From Psoroptes ovis (taxonomy: Eukaryota > Arthropoda > Arachnida > Sarcoptiformes > Psoroptidae), in assembly GCA_002943765.1 (NCBI GenBank), contig PQWQ01000003.1, positions 310,001-374,000 of the forward strand: a stretch of DNA of 64,000 nucleotides, in the 5' to 3' direction. A model generated the notes under the pieces. That model made no database searches. It saw only the letters and a program-made list of their open reading frames with translations, and was not told where the DNA came from. This document shows, piece by piece, positions 60,755-64,000 of this stretch (the first letter of the stretch is position 1; every line of letters begins with the position of its first letter). The translations under genes were made by a program, and so were the position numbers.

Positions 60755-61990
60755 TACAACAATAATAATAATTTGTACACAAATGGCCATCGTTTACATG
60801 TATGTAAACACACACACAGTTACACACACAATGATTTCAAAATAACTGGGTTTTGAAAATAAATGAAATTAAAATCCAATTAAATTTCTATAATTCTGAA
60901 CTGAATCAACATGAATTAACATGAAACAACAACAACGATATTTGACCATTAAAATGAAATTCTATTTAAAATATATTACAATCAAAAAATAATGGCATAA
61001 CAATCGGGATCGATGGATGTTGTTTCATGCCAGTATTTAGTTTTAATTCAGTTTTTGTTCTTCTATGAATAAACATAATTAAATTTGATTATCAAAACTA
61101 TTGTTTATCACTGTTTATGTTGATTGTCTTTGCTCTATGTTTGTTTGAATGCTTCACACAGATTCTTAATCAAACAAGGAATATTAATAAGGAACAAATC
61201 AACGAATCAACGAATCACAAAGCCCTTATATAAAATGAAGATAAATCGAATCTTGTGAAATTGTTTCATTCATTCATAATAATGATGATGATGATGGCGG
61301 GCAAGCCGTTTATCCTTTGTTCATTTGAATCCATTAATAATAATCATAATGAATGATAATGATGATGATGACGATGATGACGATGTAATGATAAGTATTA
61401 TCTATTCATTCATTTTGGATCTATTCAGCAGTTGATGATGTTCTCGAGATTATTTTGTTTAGTTTCGTTTAATCATCATAATCATCATCATCATCAAACA
61501 AGATGAACAATTGACTCAGCAAGAAAAAGCAAAAATTGGTAAAATCTCAAATTAAACAAAAAAAATTAATAATTGTAAATATAACAAGGACTAAACTATA
61601 GACCACATTCAAATCATTGAATGATATTTTCGAACCATTGTTGTTGACGTTGACGTTGTTGTTGTTGTTGACGTTGTTGACATCATCCATCGAAATGACA
61701 AGTGAATGACAATTAAAAAACAAGAGAAAGCAAAAGTGAATTATTAGTTTCATGTGAATTATGATTATAATTTCAAGCATTATTAGTATTGACATTATTT
61801 CATAATAATAAAATGCTGGTATTTACGCAAAACATATTAATCGATAAAATTTTGCCATTGAAAATTATTTTGGTCCAAAATTGAAAAATTAAATAAGCCA
61901 CGAAAATGCCTCAGTTGTTTTTGGCTAAATTTTAATGGTTTTTCTCGAGAAAATTTCTTCCTATTCCAGATATCACCGATTGAACAAGTA

Positions 61991-62109
61991 TTGACCAATA
62001 ACAACAATTATTGACCATTATTTTAGCGACCAAGTCGCTTCAAATTGACCAATGATTAAGATAAAAATTTTTATTGGTCGAAATATGGCAACAACAAAAC
62101 TTGACCAAT
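61991..62109. promoter_or_regulatory. Cluster of TTGACCAAT (CCAAT) motifs
   Basis: TTGACCAAT occurs at 61991, 62045 and 62101, its reverse ATTGGTC at 62073, and near-copies at 62011 and 62028. CCAAT is the NF-Y site, so this could be a promoter element, but no gene start is evident beside it. Alternatively it is a decayed tandem repeat. Confidence 0.3.
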
Positions 62110-63302
62110 TTGAAAATTCACCCAATTTGAAATTTTTTATCAAAATGACTAATCACAATTCAAATATTTGTATTTGTATTCATTTAATTTTTTGATATTT
62201 TGAAGCTTCATTTATTCATAAATTGTTTGATCTATCGCTCCCAGACAACTCCTACATCCAACTTCTCAAATAATGATTGAAACCTTGAAAAAATAGTAAT
62301 TATTTCAACATTAATAATAATAATACCAATAATAAGAATAGTGATATTTTCGCTTTTTTAAATGGTAAATAATTATCATTTGTAATTTTTCCGAACAATT
62401 GTTATTATGATCACTGGAATAATAATAATTCAAAGGAAATTGATACAAAATAATATTCACACAAGTAAATAATGAATGAATAAATAGATAAACCCCAACA
62501 AACAATAGTTGCCAATCGACTAAACGACCAAACACTAAATTAAAACTATAACCCGACCACATAATAAATACACACACAAAACCTTTTGCCACAATTTATA
62601 ACAAAACAAATAAATATTGTCAAAAATATAAATGAAAATGAATTATAAAATATCAAAAATTTGGTAAATACAAAGCTAAATAATAGAAAAAAGTGATTAA
62701 CATTCTTTTGGATCATTCATTCATTCATTTTATTATTATTATCATCATCAAATACGAATAATAAATGATGATTCATTTCACATTTCATCTTCACCAAAAT
62801 CATCTGACTTTCGATCAATTTTTGTCTATTATTATTAACCGAAATAAATACCAACATACACAAACACATAGACCCAACGACACAATAGTTTGTTTCAATT
62901 ATTATCATTTTATTTTTCGTAATTTATCCAAGACTAAATAATGTATTTTATTATTAATGTCTATTGTTATTATTGGCCAAAAAAAAAATTACAATCATGT
63001 AATACATAATACACATTGAACAATCGAACAAACAATGGAAAATAACATGTTGACATTTTAAAGTTTAATTTGATATTTGATATATTTTTTTTTCCCAAAT
63101 ATTTATGTTTCAATGTATTTTCTTAATGTACAAATAACATAGAGATAATTATTTTATTGATACTAATAACTGGCTGACTAATACTTTTAATATTTTTGGT
63201 TATTTTGTCTTTGGTTATTATTCATTCATTCATTTTTTTCACCAAAAAAAAAATTATTTTCACGTTCATTGAATCAATTATCAATATTTATTTGATAAAG
63301 TA

Positions 63303-63385
63303 TTATGGTTGTCCGTAAAGTTCTGGCCGATTTTCATGAACAACTATATCGTGATTAAGCGGAATGAACTTTTCAGACAGCCTAA
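63303..63385 (-). mobile_element. Mariner-type MITE copy 36, type A, reversed core
   Basis: TA on both sides. Left end TTATGGTTGTCC; right end AGACAGCCTAA. The core has ACTATATCGTGATTAAGC where type A has ACTCTATTGATTAAGC. Confidence 0.85.
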
Positions 63386-64000
63386 TATTTTGTAGGATGT
63401 TTTTTTAGGATTATTAATAGTCCTGTTATGAGGATGAGGATGATGATATTAATCAATTTAATTCGGTATTTTCTCCTACAACATTTACATCAGTATTTAA
63501 TGTGTATTTCAATTATGATTAAAGTCTGAAGAATTTATTGATTAAACATTTTAATTTAATGTTTGTTTATGTTCAATTTTATTTAATCATATATGAATAA
63601 ATACATTCGCAACGGTTCAATGGTCGTTTTATGTTCATTTTTTTCTGTTTGGTTGATGAAAATGAAAATAATATTTCATTATTTTCTCGTTAAATGATAA
63701 TAAAAATGATGATTCGAATAAAATAACATTTTTCAAAGACATTTTTTTTTCCGTTTTCACTGTTGTTGTCGCCATATTAATTCGGATATTTGATGATATT
63801 TGCTTTACATCATCATCAATGTTTTCAATTCAAATAATTAATAATTGATGAATTCTCTTTTTGGCTTTTTCAATAAACATTGATATAAAATGATGATGAT
63901 TTGGATGTGGGACGATCAAATGTCCATATAATGTACATGATGGAATGGGTCATTTATTTGAAGAGAACGAAAGCAAATCATATATGCATTGAAATTTTTA

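Larger units (their letters stand above)
56901..64000. other. Right-hand region, mostly non-coding
   Basis: AT-rich sequence with three MITEs (57431, 60674, 63303), triplet runs (59023-59054, 59700-59735, 61280-61385), a CCAAT/ATTGG cluster (61991-62109) and a GTTGTTGACGTT-type run (about 61640-61680). Possible small exons at 57.8-58.8 kb are listed separately. The open frames at 61547-61795, 62311-62592 and 62717-62908 (minus) look like low-complexity artefacts. Confidence 0.5.

Noticed and set aside
1..64000. tRNA, rRNA or CRISPR features
   Set aside because: No tRNA arm pattern, rRNA-like block or spaced direct-repeat array was seen; the regular inverted repeats are MITEs at irregular spacing.

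Overview
This window is AT-rich animal DNA with spliced genes, (ATG/ATC)n, (CATT)n and (CA)n simple repeats, long introns and arthropod-type neuropeptide precursors. I infer an arthropod, most likely an acariform mite (house-dust or scab mite type). The SIFamide and ecdysis-triggering-hormone precursors and the couch-potato-type RNA-binding protein support an arthropod. The mite placement rests on overall impression and was not tested by a search.

Layout. Positions 1-12104 are non-coding upstream DNA. Positions 12105-48286 hold one gene that I could assemble exon by exon: a 619-residue protein with two RRM domains, of the couch potato / MEC-8 / RBPMS family. It has eight coding exons, a first coding intron of 30.6 kb (12486-43122) and a second of 2.0 kb. 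Positions 48287-52335 are its 3' flank. Positions 52336-56900 form a compact group of three small secretory-peptide genes: a SIFamide precursor (+), an ecdysis-triggering-hormone precursor (+, two exons) and an unrecognised cysteine-containing precursor (-). From 57.8 to 58.8 kb there are weak signs of a further small spliced gene. The rest, to 64000, is non-coding as far as I can see.

The most striking structure is a family of very short (about 80 bp) terminal-inverted-repeat elements, mariner-type MITEs with TA target duplications. I count 36 copies, 22 of them inside the first intron of the RNA-binding-protein gene. They fall into three internal types (A, B, C). Type C is an almost perfect palindrome. 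One copy carries a nested 176-bp hAT-like MITE with its own 8-bp target duplication. The 5.8 kb holding the peptide genes has none.

The RNA-binding protein would act in post-transcriptional RNA control. The three precursors would enter the secretory pathway and be cut at basic sites; two of them give C-terminally amidated neuropeptides. Nothing in the sequence shows that the RNA-binding gene and the peptide genes work together.
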